Shown here: one piece after another, positions 22,601 through 34,426 of the stretch
How the letters are laid out: every line of letters starts with the position of its first letter
Position numbering within the stretch: position 1 is the stretch's first letter
Assembly (NCBI RefSeq): GCF_019175285.1
Contig: NC_056527.1
Coordinates: 118,714,133-118,778,132, forward strand
DNA length: 64,000 nt
Direction of reading: 5' to 3'
From: Sceloporus undulatus
Lineage: Eukaryota; Chordata; Lepidosauria; Squamata; Phrynosomatidae
The notes under the pieces: model-generated
What the model saw: only the letters and a program-made list of their open reading frames with translations
What the model was told of the DNA's origin: nothing
The model's database searches: none
Position numbers and translations under genes: made by a program

Positions 22601-25600
22601 AAATAAGTAATCTTAACTTTATGTTGAACCTCTGTTTAATACATTTATTTTTTGTTGTATATAACATTCTGCGCCTCCAAGAATTTTACTAAGTGAATAT
22701 GGAAATGCTTGAGTTCCAGCACAAGGTGTCTGTAGAAGAAGCCAGTTATACAACGGTTGACTGTGATTTACTTTGGTGGGATTAGACAAGTAAGGTCTTG
22801 CACAGAAACCTTGAGAGCAATCTAGAAGATCCCAGGTTTGGGCTTGTGTCATAGTACCGGGGAGGTGGGCAACCACGTGAAGGCCCCACACAAAAGGAAT
22901 CTGACTCCCTCTCTCTCCCAGCTCTTTTGTGCAAGTAGTGCTCCTCTCCTCTATCAGATAAGGCACAGCAAACGGGAATTGTTGGGTTGCCTGCTAGATT
23001 ATAAAGGTGCCAGCTCGTCAAGGGGATGGACAACTCCCCCTAGAGCAGTTCTGTCCTGTTTTGATGGCTTAGCTTCATCTTGGGAGATTAGATTTTGGAG
23101 GGTTGTGGAGTAGAACAGTAGCCCTCTGATCGGTACAAGGAGTTACGTTGAAAAACTCTGCCCCTTCTCCTGAAAATAGTTGAAATTTAAACTGACAAAT
23201 GGTCCCATTTCCATCCCCATCCAGCTCCACCACTTGTGATTTTGGGAAGAGCGTGAGCATTTTGACCAGGCATGAGTCCCCGACCACCACCATGCTTGGC
23301 CTTCTCAGTCTAGGAGTGGAGGTCGTGCGGGAACAGGGCATGGGCAGAGAAACTAGCTCTTGTACATGTTGAAAAACCCTCCCTGTGAGGTGGGTGGGCA
23401 CATCACATAAGTACAGTGTGTGTGTGTTGTGTGTTGTGTTCTTGTGTGTGTTCAGATAACCTCTTTGATGTCAGTGAGTGATTGACGGGGTTAAGCAAAG
23501 CACAAACCATTTCTTTGCTTCTCTTGGTCTACCTCCCTTGTTCTGGACGGGGACAACCAGAGGGACATGCCTGAAAGTACACTATAGATGGCTGCCTTAT
23601 GATCGGAGAGGGGCCTGTCAAGCCGGATACAAGTGAGTACTTTGATACGTGTCTCTGATTTCTCCTGCAACTTCTAACAGGTGCTTTCTTAGTTTTGTCT
23701 CTTATGCCTCTTTGCGTTCCCGCCATCTGTGCTATTGCCAGTCTCCTTGTGATCTGGATGTGACCGTAAAACGATTTCTCGTTCTGCGTATCCCGCTCAC
23801 TCCAGTGAGGAACATGGATCCAGGAGCGTTTGAAGAAGCAGAGCAAGAGGCTGGCTGCAGGCCGCTCTATAACTGTCAGCTGCACAGCAATTTTTAGCAG
23901 TTGCTTAGTTTCAGCAAGGTAATTTGGGGTGCCGCCCTGGGCCCTGAGATGTGCTCCTCCCTCAGCCTCGTGTTAGCAGCCGTTGCTTAGTCTGGAGCTT
24001 TCCACAGCAGCAACGATCTGACTGGGAACCTTGAACAGCCAGGGTAAACCTTAGAAAAAACAGGTTGGTAAGCTGTCCAGTAGAGGTTTTACTGTTGCAA
24101 ATGTCAGTATTTTGTTGGGGTGCCGCTGTTAGAGACTGTTTGGGAAGCTGCATCTAGAAGAAAATGTCAGAGCAAGACTGTCTGGTCAAGAATGGTTTTA
24201 TATATGCCATATTTACACTGGTCTTTAAAAGAATTGCACTGTCACTTCTGGTTTTTAGAATTCAAAATGACTGGGTATGTAAGTTTTAGTAGCCGCTAAA
24301 GATGGCCGGTGTGCCTCAGTATGTGAATGGACTGTTTTTCTCCATATCTGTTGTCTGTCCCAAGGTTTTTGAGTTGGTAGGATTCACCTCCTCTGTATCT
24401 CACCAGGTAGGAAAGGCTCTCAGAAAGTATTGTAGGACAGGAGCCTGTCTCTGTGTGATAGACCCTCAACGACCCACATTACACACCATTATGGATATGA
24501 CTCCCTTTAGATAGTCACCAATGGGATGTTGTACATTGTTCTTGTATTCTGTTGTTGTTTGTGTTTCGTTCATTTCAATATGTTACAACCCATATCAAAT
24601 GGTTTTTTTTGACAAGATATGTATTCAGTATGAGGTTTGCCATGGTGTGGATTTCATCAATGTCACTCTGCATCCTTCCATTTCCACACATTGGCAAGCA
24701 GTATGTGAAGCCTCCAGGTCAGAGTCTGGTCCACGGGGTTACCTGACACAGCAGACAACTAGCACAACCTTCCTCCGATCAAGCTGTCAGGTCTCTCAAA
24801 CCGGATGCGAATGTCGCCTTCCAGACGGGATATTGTGTTTTAACACTTTCACTATTCTGCTTGCCAAAAAGAAAGTTCATGTCTCAGGTTACAGTGTTTG
24901 TTTTGTATGTTTTTTTCACCATTTGAATTATCTTCTACGACTACATGTACATCCTTGCTGTTTCAGTGGTTCATTGGTAAAATTTTTATTATCTATGAGT
25001 CTGCTCTAGTATAAATTAACTGTATTATGAAAAGGTTTTAAAAAATACCTAATGGAATACTCTTTGTGAATTATGGAAGAACTTAGTTGAAAAAGTTTTG
25101 AACACACTGACTCTGAGAAATTATTTTTGTTTTGTGTTTGTTACATGTACCTATGCAGAAGGTAAAGGTTATTGAATAATAGAAGTTGTGAGAATCTAGT
25201 GGTCTACACTAAATTTAGATTGAGGATGGTCAGGCGATATATAAATACTTTGTATAAATATTGTAATATGGTTTGTGTCTATTGGTTCTCCAAAAGCCAG
25301 GTTGATTGTTTTGGGCCATGTTTGTGACACATAGTCTCTTACTTATAGTAAGTCCTTAGTCACTTGATTAGATATGCAGTAAAGATGTGGCCAGGTGCAG
25401 TTCAATGCAGGGATCTCAGACTGGATTGTTTTCTGTCCGTGTGTTTTGGATTTTGTGGTCATATTATTTTCGGTATCATGATACACATTTGGTTTTTTGG
25501 CTTTGTGTGATGTAACCTTTGTGTTGACGTGCAAAAGCACACTCTTAGGAGATCTCAAGTGCAGTGGTGCTTTACAGGGAATGGTAAACCAAATAGAGAT

Positions 25601-28600
25601 TGTTGGCTGTGTTCTTGGCTGCTGTTAGAGCACCACCTAGAGTCGACGAGAAGAAAGTAAGTTTGGGATATTATTGTTGCTAGAGAGAGAAATGAGAGGG
25701 AGATGAATTGAAGAAGAAGGGAGCAAGAGTCATCCCTGAGAGCATCACTCTAAGTGAAGGAAAAAAAGACATAATGAGAGATCAGGGGAGGCCCCACTTC
25801 TCTTGCCCACCTGTTGGTCAACCCAGGTCTATGCTTGGCAGGTGAGTACAGCTCTCCACCCCAAACTTGGGCTTCTCCCCATGAGCATGGCAGTTGTTTA
25901 ATATGTACTTCAAATGTGAATATAACTGGTAGAATGCCTTAATTCAGAGGACTTTTTCTCAGTTATGAATTCATTTCAAAGGAGGGTTGCCCTGTCGTTC
26001 TCTGAGGCTGGAGAGAAAGTTGACTTGTTCTGGCTACAGTGGGTTTTGTGGCTGAACAAGGATTTGTGGAAATCCGGTCTCCCAGGAGTCCTAGTCCAAC
26101 ATTTCAAAGCCCTTGCATCTGAACAACTATAAGGATATAGTGCCAGATGGAAAATTGGGGACAAGTTTTCTGCTGGCCGTCACCTCCTTGTCTCCTAAGA
26201 TGCCATTTTGGTCTTCCTCGGATTAGGTTGTGTGACTGTTCTCTAACCACTCTGTGGTCCATTTTCCAAGTTCCGTTCCAATTGCTACGCACACTTTATG
26301 ACATTTAACTGTGTTGACTAGTCTCTCTCTCTCATTCTCTGTTGATTTATTTATTCCTAACATGTCAACAGTCCCAGAGGTACTACACACCAAGAAACCG
26401 ACGCACTAGTTACCATGACCACAGCAACCAACAGAGACTTAAATGGACCAAACCTAATTTTGTTAAAAGGTCTTATTATATAGAAGGCAAGCATACACTT
26501 TCAAGGATTGCTTAGTTAGTCTGAGCATGTGGCTATAATGATCTGCAGTTGCTTTAGTAAGTTACTTTATTTCAACTATTGTATCATCTATCAGATGTAC
26601 ATTATCATACCTCTTTTCCTCGCTGACCAAAGATGAACCACTAAAAACTGGCTGTGTCCTTTTTTACTCTCATTGTCTAGACTCAGTAACCAAAAACTTC
26701 AAAACTAGATTTCAAAAGCACATCACCCAGTATCTCTGGCACCCTCCCCCACAGACTAATCCTCTTGTATACCTCCTCTGATCCCATATGTGACAGCACA
26801 TTGCTTACTTTCTCTCATGAAAACAACAGCATCTGTACAATTTCACACATCACACCCCTCTCTGTGCCATTTGTTTTTGTGAGCGTTGCCATTTGTTATC
26901 TTTCCAGATCAGGGGAGCAAGGGATAATTCCTTCTATGAACCGATCTATATATGTGCCAGACACCGGGTTCCCTGTGGGACGCACATACCTCAGCCTCAC
27001 CGCAAGCAGGTCAGTTTCTGTGTGTGAGTGTGTGTGTGAGAGAGAGAGAGAGGCTTGGAAGAGATGACCGCTGGTCTTGGACACAAGTGGTTCTTGCCTT
27101 GGTGGAAGAGCAACAGAATACTCTGAGTGGGATATGGTGCAGATTCCTCTTTGGGTCGTATTCCTTCTCAGCCCTGTGTCAAATGGTCGAGTCCTTAGCG
27201 CCTTGCAGTGTTGTTGGTTGTGTAGAATAACATGAAAGGCAAAGCAAGCATGAGCTGGATGTGCCCCCTTCCCTCCTACTTTGTGTGTTCTGTGGAGTCA
27301 CCCATTATTATTTAAAAGTGTAAATGGTTTCTGTTTAGACATGAATGTTTGCCACTCTTTCCCTTTCTCTGTTCTGGCTCAGTATGAGGGGGGTGTGGAA
27401 GAGGGGCTTTCAGTAAGTCTTCCTCAGTCGGGGTTATGATTGTCACAGACTGACACCCGTCTCTCCTTTTGATGGATGTTTTCGTGTTGAAGGGGGCCAG
27501 AATCCTGCCCAGCAGTACTACACTCTCTATATCTTTCCCCAAAGCCTAACTTGCGCATGTTGACCCAGGTCAGTTACTGGCCGTGCGGGCGGACGGAAGG
27601 CGGAGTAGAGGAGCATCCAGTTTGTGCCTGCAGCTGGATGCGGAGTAATGGTATGGTTCTACAGGGCTGGGAGTTGCAGTTGAGAAACATCTGAGGGATT
27701 TATGATTCCCACCCCTTACTGGCCTCTATGTTTGTCTGTGTGCGTGTGTGTGAGTAGAGATGAGAGAGTAGCGTGCATACAGAGCAAATGCTGATCTCAG
27801 GTTAAAATACAGCCGTTCTAGTTTGTGTTATTGCAAATCCTTCCTGCTTCCTCTCCCTCTGCTACCTCTTTTCTTGCAGGCGGTGAAAGCCGTTTATGGG
27901 ATATTCCAATTAACTCTTCAACTCAGGGTCAATCTTAGAACAATTCAGTGCACAGAAAGTGAGCAGAGACAACCCCTTGTGGAGGGTGGTTGGAGGACAG
28001 TGGGGTTGAGCAAGCTGGCAGGGGGCACCTTCTTCTCCCTGCCCCCAGGCTACTCATTCCTTTCCTACCCCACAGCTGCAAGAGGAGAGGCGCAGGAACT
28101 CAGGCCAAGCGGGACGAAGAGGAGCGGAAACGGGCCAGGAGGAGCAAACGCGCGCGAGGAGGAGGAGCTCTTCCTGCGCAAGCAGGCGAGGGCGAGTGCT
28201 GGCACTGCCCCTCATGTGCAGTGTGGGGACCCATCTCTGGCACACTACAACCCACAGCGTCACCTTCTGCCTGGTTACACACTTGTGGGGGCTCTGGGGG
28301 GAGTCAGATAACTCTTTGCCTTTCCTTCCTCCAGAAGAACCTGGGAAACTGACAGCTTTCAGCTAGCTGGAGAGGGAAAAGGCCCCATTCCTGAAGCAAC
28401 ATAAGGCTTGCAGGCTTAGACTAAGCTCTTGGGTGGGGCAAGATTTAAAGTGCAAAGATTAAGGCTGGATGATCATGGAGTTTTTTCTCTGAGAGTGGAT
28501 CAGTGATTCCCAAACTCTGCATTCCGTGTTTTCAGCTTCCGTAATCCAGAGGCATTGGCCAAAATAGCTGGGCTTCTGGGAGCTGAAGCAAGATTGGAGG

Positions 28601-31600
28601 GGCAATCACTGGTGTAGATGGGCGGGTCAGTCCCCGAGGAGAGAGAGGGAAGGGGTCCTCAAAGAGCAAGGTTGGTGAGCCTTGTGGGTCCATTAGAGAG
28701 GTGGACTCTTATGGAGTTAAGAACCTGGTGGTTTTTTCCCCACCTTCTCCCCCCCCCCCAGCTATCCTCTTCCTCCACCTCTTCCTCCTGGGGTCAGCAG
28801 TCTATACAGCACAACCTCCAGCCAGAACAGCTTTAGCATCGCTGACATCCAGAAGATGGGGGGTGATGCCGGGCCTGCCGAGAACTACGGGAAGCACGGG
28901 AAGAAGTGAGCTTACCTCAGGGCTGTCGGTGGTGTGGAGCTGGGGTCTTTTCCTGCCCCAGAGCTTGCTGGGAAGAGTAGAGGGACTGAGCTGACCTCCC
29001 ACCCCTCATATACTGCTTTTCTTGCTTCCCCCTCTAGTGTCGGCAGCAGGAGCTCTTCTGAAGCTGTACAACAGCAACAGCAGCAGCAGAATTCGCATCC
29101 GCTGTGGGGTGGTATGTCCAAGCAGAGCGTCTCCATGAAGGCCCTGCTGGAGCTACAGAGGAGAGTGAGAGGCACCTGCAGAAGCAGCAGCAAAGGGGGC
29201 AGTCAAGGGGGGTTGAGTCTGAACCTATCTCTCTCTTTGAGCTTGCCTCGGGTGGGCTTTGTGCTCTTGAGACGCCTTACCCCCTTGAGTGGTCATTCCT
29301 GCCTGGTGTCACTAAGGGCAGTCCCTGGCTACATCCTTAGGAATAGGTGCTGGGATAAAAGGTCCCCTTTGAAATGAACCTTTGTGGGATCTGTTGGGGG
29401 TGAGGGGGACAGATATGTTTGGAATCTTCCTTCTGGGCAAAAGGAGATGGAAGGAGATCCTACTTCTCTGATGATGGGGGAAACAAGCCATAGCCATCTC
29501 ATGTCCTGCAATTCCTGGGATTTTTGCCCAATGTTGTTGCTCCTTCTTCCTTCCTTCTTCCTTTTTCTCTATTTATTTTACTTTTTTCCAGCCCTCCCTT
29601 TCCTGTCCTTATATAGGCAGAGGGAGTCCTCAGCTGACACAGTGAACTGATTTGCACAGAGAGGGGAAGGTTTTGAGAGGAAAATGCTGGGAATCAAAGC
29701 CCCATGCCAGGGATGGCTTTTGAGTGTTGGTAGGCAAGGGCCTTTTATGTTTCCAGGAGACTCCCCAACCCCTGACTTTGCCCATTGTTTTCCTAAAAAA
29801 CCAGAGTAACTGTATCTGTGTCTCCAACAGGGTGGGTGCCTCATTCCTCTCTGCTTTAGGACAGGAGTAGGGCTTTGGTGTGACAGTGGCGGCCTGTGTG
29901 TGGGGAGTGGGAGGGGGGCACATGGCTTCAAGCTGAGAATGCAATGTTTGGGAGGCATTCCAGAGGGGTTGTTGTGTCTGCATGTGAGAATGACCTGCAT
30001 CCTCCCTCTTCACCTGTTTTGTTCCATAGCATGGCACTCACAGCCGGGCCAGCCTCCAGTCACAGTGGGGAGTGGGATTCGGGGCTCGCTCTGGGGAGGG
30101 GCACGACAAAAGTTCCATCAGCCTCTGGGAAGAGAGCATGAAGAACGCCGGACCCCTGGCCCGGAGCCTGGGCCTGAAGAAACAGCCGGAAGCAGCCTCT
30201 CTGGTGGTTAGTAGGGCCTGGTGGGGCAGGGGCATGCATGCGTGTGTGCATATGCAGGTGTGTTCTGTGTGTCCCCACTGAGGGAGGAAAAGTCCTTATG
30301 AAGAAGGGTGTTACTGTTTTTCTTCCAAAGGCAAGGAAATCCTTGAAATTTCATAGTTTTCACGGACTACTTGGGTTTGGGATTTGTTCCAGGAAAAAAA
30401 AAAAACACACAAAAATGGTCGCTAAAATCCTATGTTGGGAGACAATGCGTATATCATTGGAGCTGTGTCTTCAGTACTATGTCTCCTGAAGATGTAATTC
30501 ACTAGCGCCAGTTGTTTGGCTTGGTTTTTTTTTCTTCATTTTGGTGCACAAAGCGTGTGATATTTTCGGCCAGAATTTGTTTCATGGGAAGAAAACCCCA
30601 AGATGTGATTTTCACCAGAGTCTGAACTGCGGCTTTTTGCTTCTCTAGAATCTTCTTTTCTCAGGGTTTTCCAATAGTAATGGATTGGATGAGGAAAATA
30701 GACTGAAATTGAATGCAGATATAAAAACGGAAGTACTCGCTATAGGCAATCTCAAATCCGGGTATGGTGTTAAGCTCTCCAGTTCTGAAGGGGGTCACAT
30801 TTCCCCTAAAGGACTATGCCGTAGCTTGGGGGGATGCTCCTGGACCTGTCGCTTCAGCTGTCATCCCAGCTGGATGTGGACGCCAGAGCTCCCATTATCA
30901 GGTTCATGCTGATTCGCCAGCTGCAACCATTCCTGGAACAGGGAAAACCTAAAAATGGTTGTACATTATTATTATTTTATTATCATCATATCATCATCAT
31001 CATCATCATCATCATTCATCATCATCATTCATCATCATATCATCCTTTATTATAAAGCACTGTAATATTTACACAGCGCTGTACATACAATCTTTTTAAT
31101 GGACGGTTCCTGCCCTCAGGTTACAATCTAAGAAGGGAAGGAAAAGGTGGTGGGGAAGGGGCCTCTCTGTATAGGAATACAGATAAAATATATAGCAATA
31201 CAGGAAATGATTCATAATAACAGACAACAAAAGAACATAAATAGCAAGTGACAATTATACATTCACTGGTAACCTCTCTCAATTTCTACAATGGCTCATA
31301 GTGGGGCAACTCTCATGCCACGTTCGGAAGCTACAATTGGTCCACAAATATGCAGCCAGATTGGTGACAGGGAGTTCCAAATTTTGATTGTATTACACCT
31401 ATCTTAAAATCCCTACACTGGCTGCCCATTAGCTTCGGTGTTGGTTATTACCTATAAAGCCTCTCTCTCTGTGGCAAAGAATGAACCACATCCTCTGACT
31501 TCCTCTCCCCAACAGGGACACATACAGTGCCTCCTGTCGGCAGGGCCGGAAGAAGACACGACGAGGAGGAGAAACTCCTGAAGCTGCTGCAGGGGGTCCA

Positions 31601-33763
31601 CAAGCCGCCCCCGCGCAGGACGGGTTCACCCAGTGGTGTGAGCAGATGCTTGCACGCCCTCAATACCTCCAGCAACCTTGATTGGTAGGCGAGTGAAGCA
31701 GCGGGAGGAAGGCAGCTCCAGGGGGGAGCAAGAGTAGACAGATTCCTCTTGACCCTGGGTCCCAAAAGGCTGCTTTTGCACATACCACCGTCCAAGGCAC
31801 CTGTGTGTGGCTGAATGTTGCTCCCACTCCTCTCTTGGAAGAGGTCAGAGAGTGAACTGGGGGAGGGAACACAGAGGACAACAAAAGAGGTTAGCCATCG
31901 AAAACACCAACCTCCCAAGGCAAAATGAAAACATTGGTTAATTCCAGGAGTTTGAGGTTTGTGCCTCTCACCCCAAAGAGCAGCCTGCTTCCGAGAGGAT
32001 GGAGAGCCTTATGCCAAGTCAGATCCATTGGGAGAGAAGCTATTCTGCAGGCAGTCGGCTGTTGCTGGTGAGGGCTGAGCCAGTGAGCCTCTCAGTGCTG
32101 AGTTGTGCCCCTCTGAAAGAAGCCAGGGGGCCAGGGTCCAAGGTGGGCAAAGAGGAGAGTGGCTGGTGCCAGGTGCTATCCTTCCAATCCATCATCTTCT
32201 GTGAGGGCACAGGTAGCTCCCCATCCTCATGCTCACCTCTTCCTTGTCTCCCATTTCCAACCAGTCCCCACTGTGGTAGCATTCCTGAAGGAGGTTGTGT
32301 CCCTACGATGTCCACGATGCATTCGCCTATCTGGGAGGACACCCTGGAAGCCAAAGAGTTCGCAAAGCAGTTCCTTGAGGGCTCGTGCCAAGCAGAGAGC
32401 CAATCAGCAGCGCCAGCAGCAGCAGGTATGGAGCCTGGCAAGGGGGTGGGGGGCTCTGGGAGGCAGCAGAGAGTGGGCCTTGGGCAGGGCTATGGTCTGC
32501 TCCCCCCACCTCAGCCTTTGGGACTGGCTTTAGAGGCGCCTGTTCCTCCCTGGCAGAATCCGGGCTCCCTGCTTCCTCCAGCCCATCCATTTGAAACTCC
32601 AAAGGCGGAGAAGTCTGACCTCTGCCTCCTAGAAAACGCCACCTTACGTGCCCCTCTTTCTTCCCCTCCTCCTGTCCATTGCTGACATGAGTCTGTATTG
32701 AGTCCCTCGTTTCATGGCAGAGGTTTCCCAGCAGGAGTGATGCTGTATGGAGTGGATTTCCCTCTGAACATCCTTAAGCCTTCCTGTTCTCCCCAACCTC
32801 CTCCTCAGAACTGGCTGTTCTTCTCCATCATGGTTTTGTTCTTAGGGAGCAGAAGGCGGTTGGCCTCCGCTGCTGGCCTGGCCATCCCGCCCCCAGCATG
32901 CCTCTTTCTCCTTGACTCACCCTCTTCTGTAACATCCCTCCTTGCAGGAAGCCGCCTGGCTGAGCCCAGCAGCCTGCAGTCCCTTTTCCAGTCCAACACA
33001 ATCCCAAGATGTCATCTTTCGAGAGCAGCCAAGCCATGAAGAGCAAGAGGCGTCCTGTGATGATCCATGCAGATCCCGCCTAGTGGTCAGGTTCTTGGGG
33101 AGCTGTGGGGAAGGTTTGAGAGAGAGACAGTAGTTCTGGGCACTTTGGGGACTTGGGAGGGGCTTTGCCCCAGCCATCTCTGTGTCCAGAGGGGGTGGGG
33201 AGGGGGCATAGCATATATGGGATGCTGGAGAGATCCCTCCTTGGCTGCGGTCCTCTTCAGCCAGCCTGGGAGCCTCTTCTTTGCCCCCATTACTCTTGCA
33301 AGCCACAGTTGCAACCCCAGACAGACCTGGACATCAACTCCTGGGTTTGAAATGACGTAGCTCTTTGAGCACCAAGAGCCTTGTGGCCCAAAGGGGAAGG
33401 ATTTGTTTCCCCTGTGTCACCCCCCATCGTCACCCTGGGTCCATTGGAAGCCCCCCTCTCCCTCTGGAGGAATTCAAACTACAGGAAGATTCCACCTAAT
33501 ATAAGGAGAACCTCCTGAAAGCGATTTTAGAATAGTGGAGACTTGGTGGGTGGAGAGTTCCTTTGGGAGGTGTTTGAAAAGAGGCTGGATGGCCTTGGTG
33601 ACAAGGAGGGCTTGGATGGTGCCAAAGGGGGGTTGGATGTGGCTTCTTGGGGATTCTGTGATGATGCCCCATGGACTGACTCAGTGTTCTCCCCGTCTCC
33701 TCTCTCCTTAGGCTCGCCCTTCACGGCTCCTCAAGCGAGTTGGAAACAGTGGACGACTACTGA
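15690..33763 (+). CDS. GIGYF1: GIGYF1, GRB10-interacting GYF protein 1 (split over about 24 exons)
   Basis: GIGYF1 is a cytoplasmic scaffold that binds the cap-binding protein 4EHP (EIF4E2) and represses translation of target mRNAs. Its GYF domain recruits proline-rich partners. Coding exons seen (approximate): 15,690-15,731; 15,905-16,044; 16,285-16,383; 16,506-16,618; 16,747-16,870; 16,979-17,021; 18,278-18,491; 18,654-18,873; 19,625-19,748; 19,919-20,121; 21,419-21,582; 21,693-21,867; 23,805-23,918; about 24,690-24,800; 26,908-27,009; 27,880-27,958; 28,076-28,185; 28,762-28,905; 29,038-29,211; 30,030-30,203; 31,516-31,684; 32,265-32,425; 32,948-33,085; 33,711-33,763. The stop TGA is at 33,761-33,763, after VDDY, the family C-terminus. 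GIGYF1 is favoured over GIGYF2 because GNB2 is the neighbour, as in mammals. Several exons carry single-base length changes that break frame, and the start codon is corrupted. Sequencing error is the likeliest cause. Confidence 0.93.
16747..18873 (+). CDS. GIGYF1: GIGYF1 exons 5-8: RG-rich and charged region
   Basis: Exon 5 encodes GRGRG.DSGFYQR.IDDG and then an 'EIHRSQSWADG' like end, matching the vertebrate SCFYQRSIEEGDG...REIQRSQSWDD stretch. Exon 6 gives RGKRRFEKPNRREL. Exon 7 gives RSDSDKLRDIREEHEEDEES, followed by an Arg/Gly-rich run. Exon 8 gives DGGPR.AGWREH, then RRRKFDFDS, and an acidic end like PEGCLEDEEEE.G..DSSGA. This end resembles the conserved DDX6-contact region. The 1.26-kb intron 17,022-18,277 holds no recognised gene or repeat. 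Confidence 0.87.
19625..20121 (+). CDS. GIGYF1: GIGYF1 exons 9-10: acidic linker
   Basis: Exon 9 gives LPKKAIPEE and a Glu-rich end, corresponding to the FLPLKKGPKEPIPEEQE stretch of the mammalian protein. Exon 10 gives EWKEAPQEPDETVQPLPVPV, then a Pro/Leu-rich part and a serine/glycine-rich tail. These exons are weakly conserved in vertebrates. The assignment rests on order and splice sites as much as on similarity. Confidence 0.72.
20690..20912 (-). repeat. tRNA-derived SINE in a GIGYF1 intron
   Basis: On the minus strand the copy begins with a tRNA-like head: 'ctggtggttcagtggttcaa' resembles an A box, and 'ggtgcgagttcaatacggca' a B box. It continues through 'cttccgaggtcgctaaaatg' and 'gggggcaaaattagcttaca'. 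This tRNA SINE is distinct from the BovB-tailed family and common in lizards. It lies in the 20,122-21,418 intron. Confidence 0.65.
21419..21867 (+). CDS. GIGYF1: GIGYF1 exons 11-12: GYF domain
   Basis: Exon 11 encodes a helix like EAEKMVGVLQDSP, then ALPLSHEQAMKWFYKDPQG and EIQGP, the opening of the GYF fold. Exon 12 continues FTTQEMAEWFQAGY, then SLL, GFQPLG, and a 'GRVPFAPGP' like end. W-F-Y-K-D-P-Q-G, G-P and W-F-x-x-G-Y are the family's defining positions, so this is the diagnostic part of the gene. The domain binds proline-rich ligands of the PPGL type. The donor of exon 11 (gtccag) is poor, probably a read error. Frame slips occur inside exon 12. Confidence 0.95.
21868..23804. other. 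GIGYF1 intron, no gene, with a TG microsatellite
   Basis: About 23,415-23,455 is a TG-rich microsatellite. The rest shows no transposon I can name. Confidence 0.5.
23805..27958 (+). CDS. GIGYF1: GIGYF1 exons 13-16: Gln-rich region and conserved SVPDSG/LWD block
   Basis: Exon 13 gives NMDPERLKKQ, then LAAA.LY..QLHSQQFL and LLVSAR. Exon 14 (about 24,690-24,800, tentative) gives SSRQY, then a QQ.TTFLQQLQ like stretch. Exon 15 gives SMNRSIYVPDTG and LWDAHTSASPQAG, matching SMSRSLSVPDSGRLWDVHTS. Exon 16 gives GGES.LWDIPINSSTQG, an almost exact match to the mammalian protein. The long introns here hold AT-rich DNA, a repeat tail near 25,230 and a SINE piece at 26.04 kb. Confidence 0.85.
26040..26115 (-). 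repeat. SINE fragment, minus strand
   Basis: 'gctgaacaaggatttgtgga', 'ccggtctcccaggagtccta' and 'gtccaacattt' form the reverse-oriented tRNA-like head of the same SINE family as at 0.15 kb. Confidence 0.5.
28076..30203 (+). CDS. GIGYF1: GIGYF1 exons 17-20: Arg/Glu coiled coil and LLELQ block
   Basis: Exon 17 encodes LQEERR, then a run like AKRDEEERKRARR and EEEELFLRKQ, the long charged helix of the family. Exon 18 gives a Ser-rich stretch with SSQNSFSIADIQKM. Exon 19 gives RQQELL.KL, poly-Gln, SHPLWGGMSKQSVSMKALLE and LQ, close to LWAGLAKQGLSMKTLLELQ. Exon 20 gives a 'LWGGAREKSSISLWEESMK' like part and LARSLGLKK. One-base slips occur in exons 17 and 19. Confidence 0.88.
30965..31270 (-). mobile_element. 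L2 LINE 3' end in a GIGYF1 intron
   Basis: A CAT-rich microsatellite (30,990-31,045) abuts 'ttacacagcgctgtacatac' and 'acggttcctgccctcaggtt'. This is the same 3' terminus as the larger L2 copy at 8.45 kb. Only the 3' end survives. Confidence 0.7.
31275..31460 (+). mobile_element. L2-like LINE fragment, opposite orientation
   Basis: The + strand reads a decayed 'KYAARLVTGSSKF' then 'LKIPTLAAH' segment. This matches the L2-type 'NAAARLVTG..KFDHITPVLK' and 'SLHWLP' stretch. It lies back to back with the minus-strand L2 end. Confidence 0.5.
31516..33763 (+). CDS. GIGYF1: GIGYF1 exons 21-24: conserved C-terminus
   Basis: Exon 21 gives GRKKT.EEEEKLLKLLQGV, then QDGFTQWCEQML and AL.TSSNLD. Exon 22 gives VPTVVAFLKEV.SPYDVHD, then YLG, DTLEAKEFAKQFLE and RRAKQRANQQRQQQQ. 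Exon 23 gives EAWLSPASLQSLFQSN and MKSKRRPVMIHADPA. Exon 24 gives LHGSSSELETVDDY and the stop. Every block has a direct counterpart in vertebrate GIGYF1/2. Frames must be changed inside exons 21-23 to follow the protein, again by single bases. Confidence 0.93.
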
Positions 33764-34418
33764 CTGACGCCTCACAGCAATGGAATCTCTCTCTTCTCTT
33801 TCCTCCTCTCTCTTTCTGTTCTCTCTTCTCTCCTCTTCTGCGCGCTGCCTTGATTTTAACCATTAGTTCGGCTGAATTTCAGTGCACTGCAGGAGGGCAG
33901 CGGGGGCCTTTCCCTGCCTCCTCCTCCCCCCCTTCCGCGCGGAAGATGCGGTCAGTGGCGGCACGATCAGTCGGACCAGGATGCCGGAGGACGTCCAAGC
34001 CCTTCTTTCCTTGCAAAAAGCACCTTAAAATGAACAAAAGACTTTTTTTCTGCCATGCACTTTATCAGAACTTGGTTTTTTTTACAGTGACTTGTTACAG
34101 ATTCAAAAAAAAGAGGGAAAAAAAAGGAAAAAAAATACTTTTTTTGGAGTTTTCTTCTGGAAGAAGACATTTTTTTTTAAAAAGAAGTTTAAAAAAAAAC
34201 TACAAAAGTTATCTTTAAAAAAAAGAAAACCTTATTTTTCACATGAGGATATGTTTAAGTAAAAATGTGAATGGCATTTTCACAGAAGCTTGGATATAAA
34301 ATGATTTATAGGACAAAAAACTTGAAGAAATGCACTTAGAAAAAAAAAAAGAACTGTGTTGTTGTTTTTAATTTTATTTTATTTTCCTCCTTTTTTGGGA
34401 TACGTCTAGATGAACGGT

Positions 34419-34426
34419 TGTAAATA
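34419..34426 (+). promoter_or_regulatory. Pumilio response element 1 (UGUAAAUA)
   Basis: Exact match to the PUM consensus UGUANAUA in the putative GIGYF1 3' UTR. It is retained in the inverted copy near 63,715. Confidence 0.5.

Noticed and set aside
15690-33763. GIGYF1 as a decayed pseudogene
   Set aside because: Introns, splice sites and conserved blocks are intact, and the damage is limited to homopolymer-type single-base changes also present in neighbouring non-coding duplicates.
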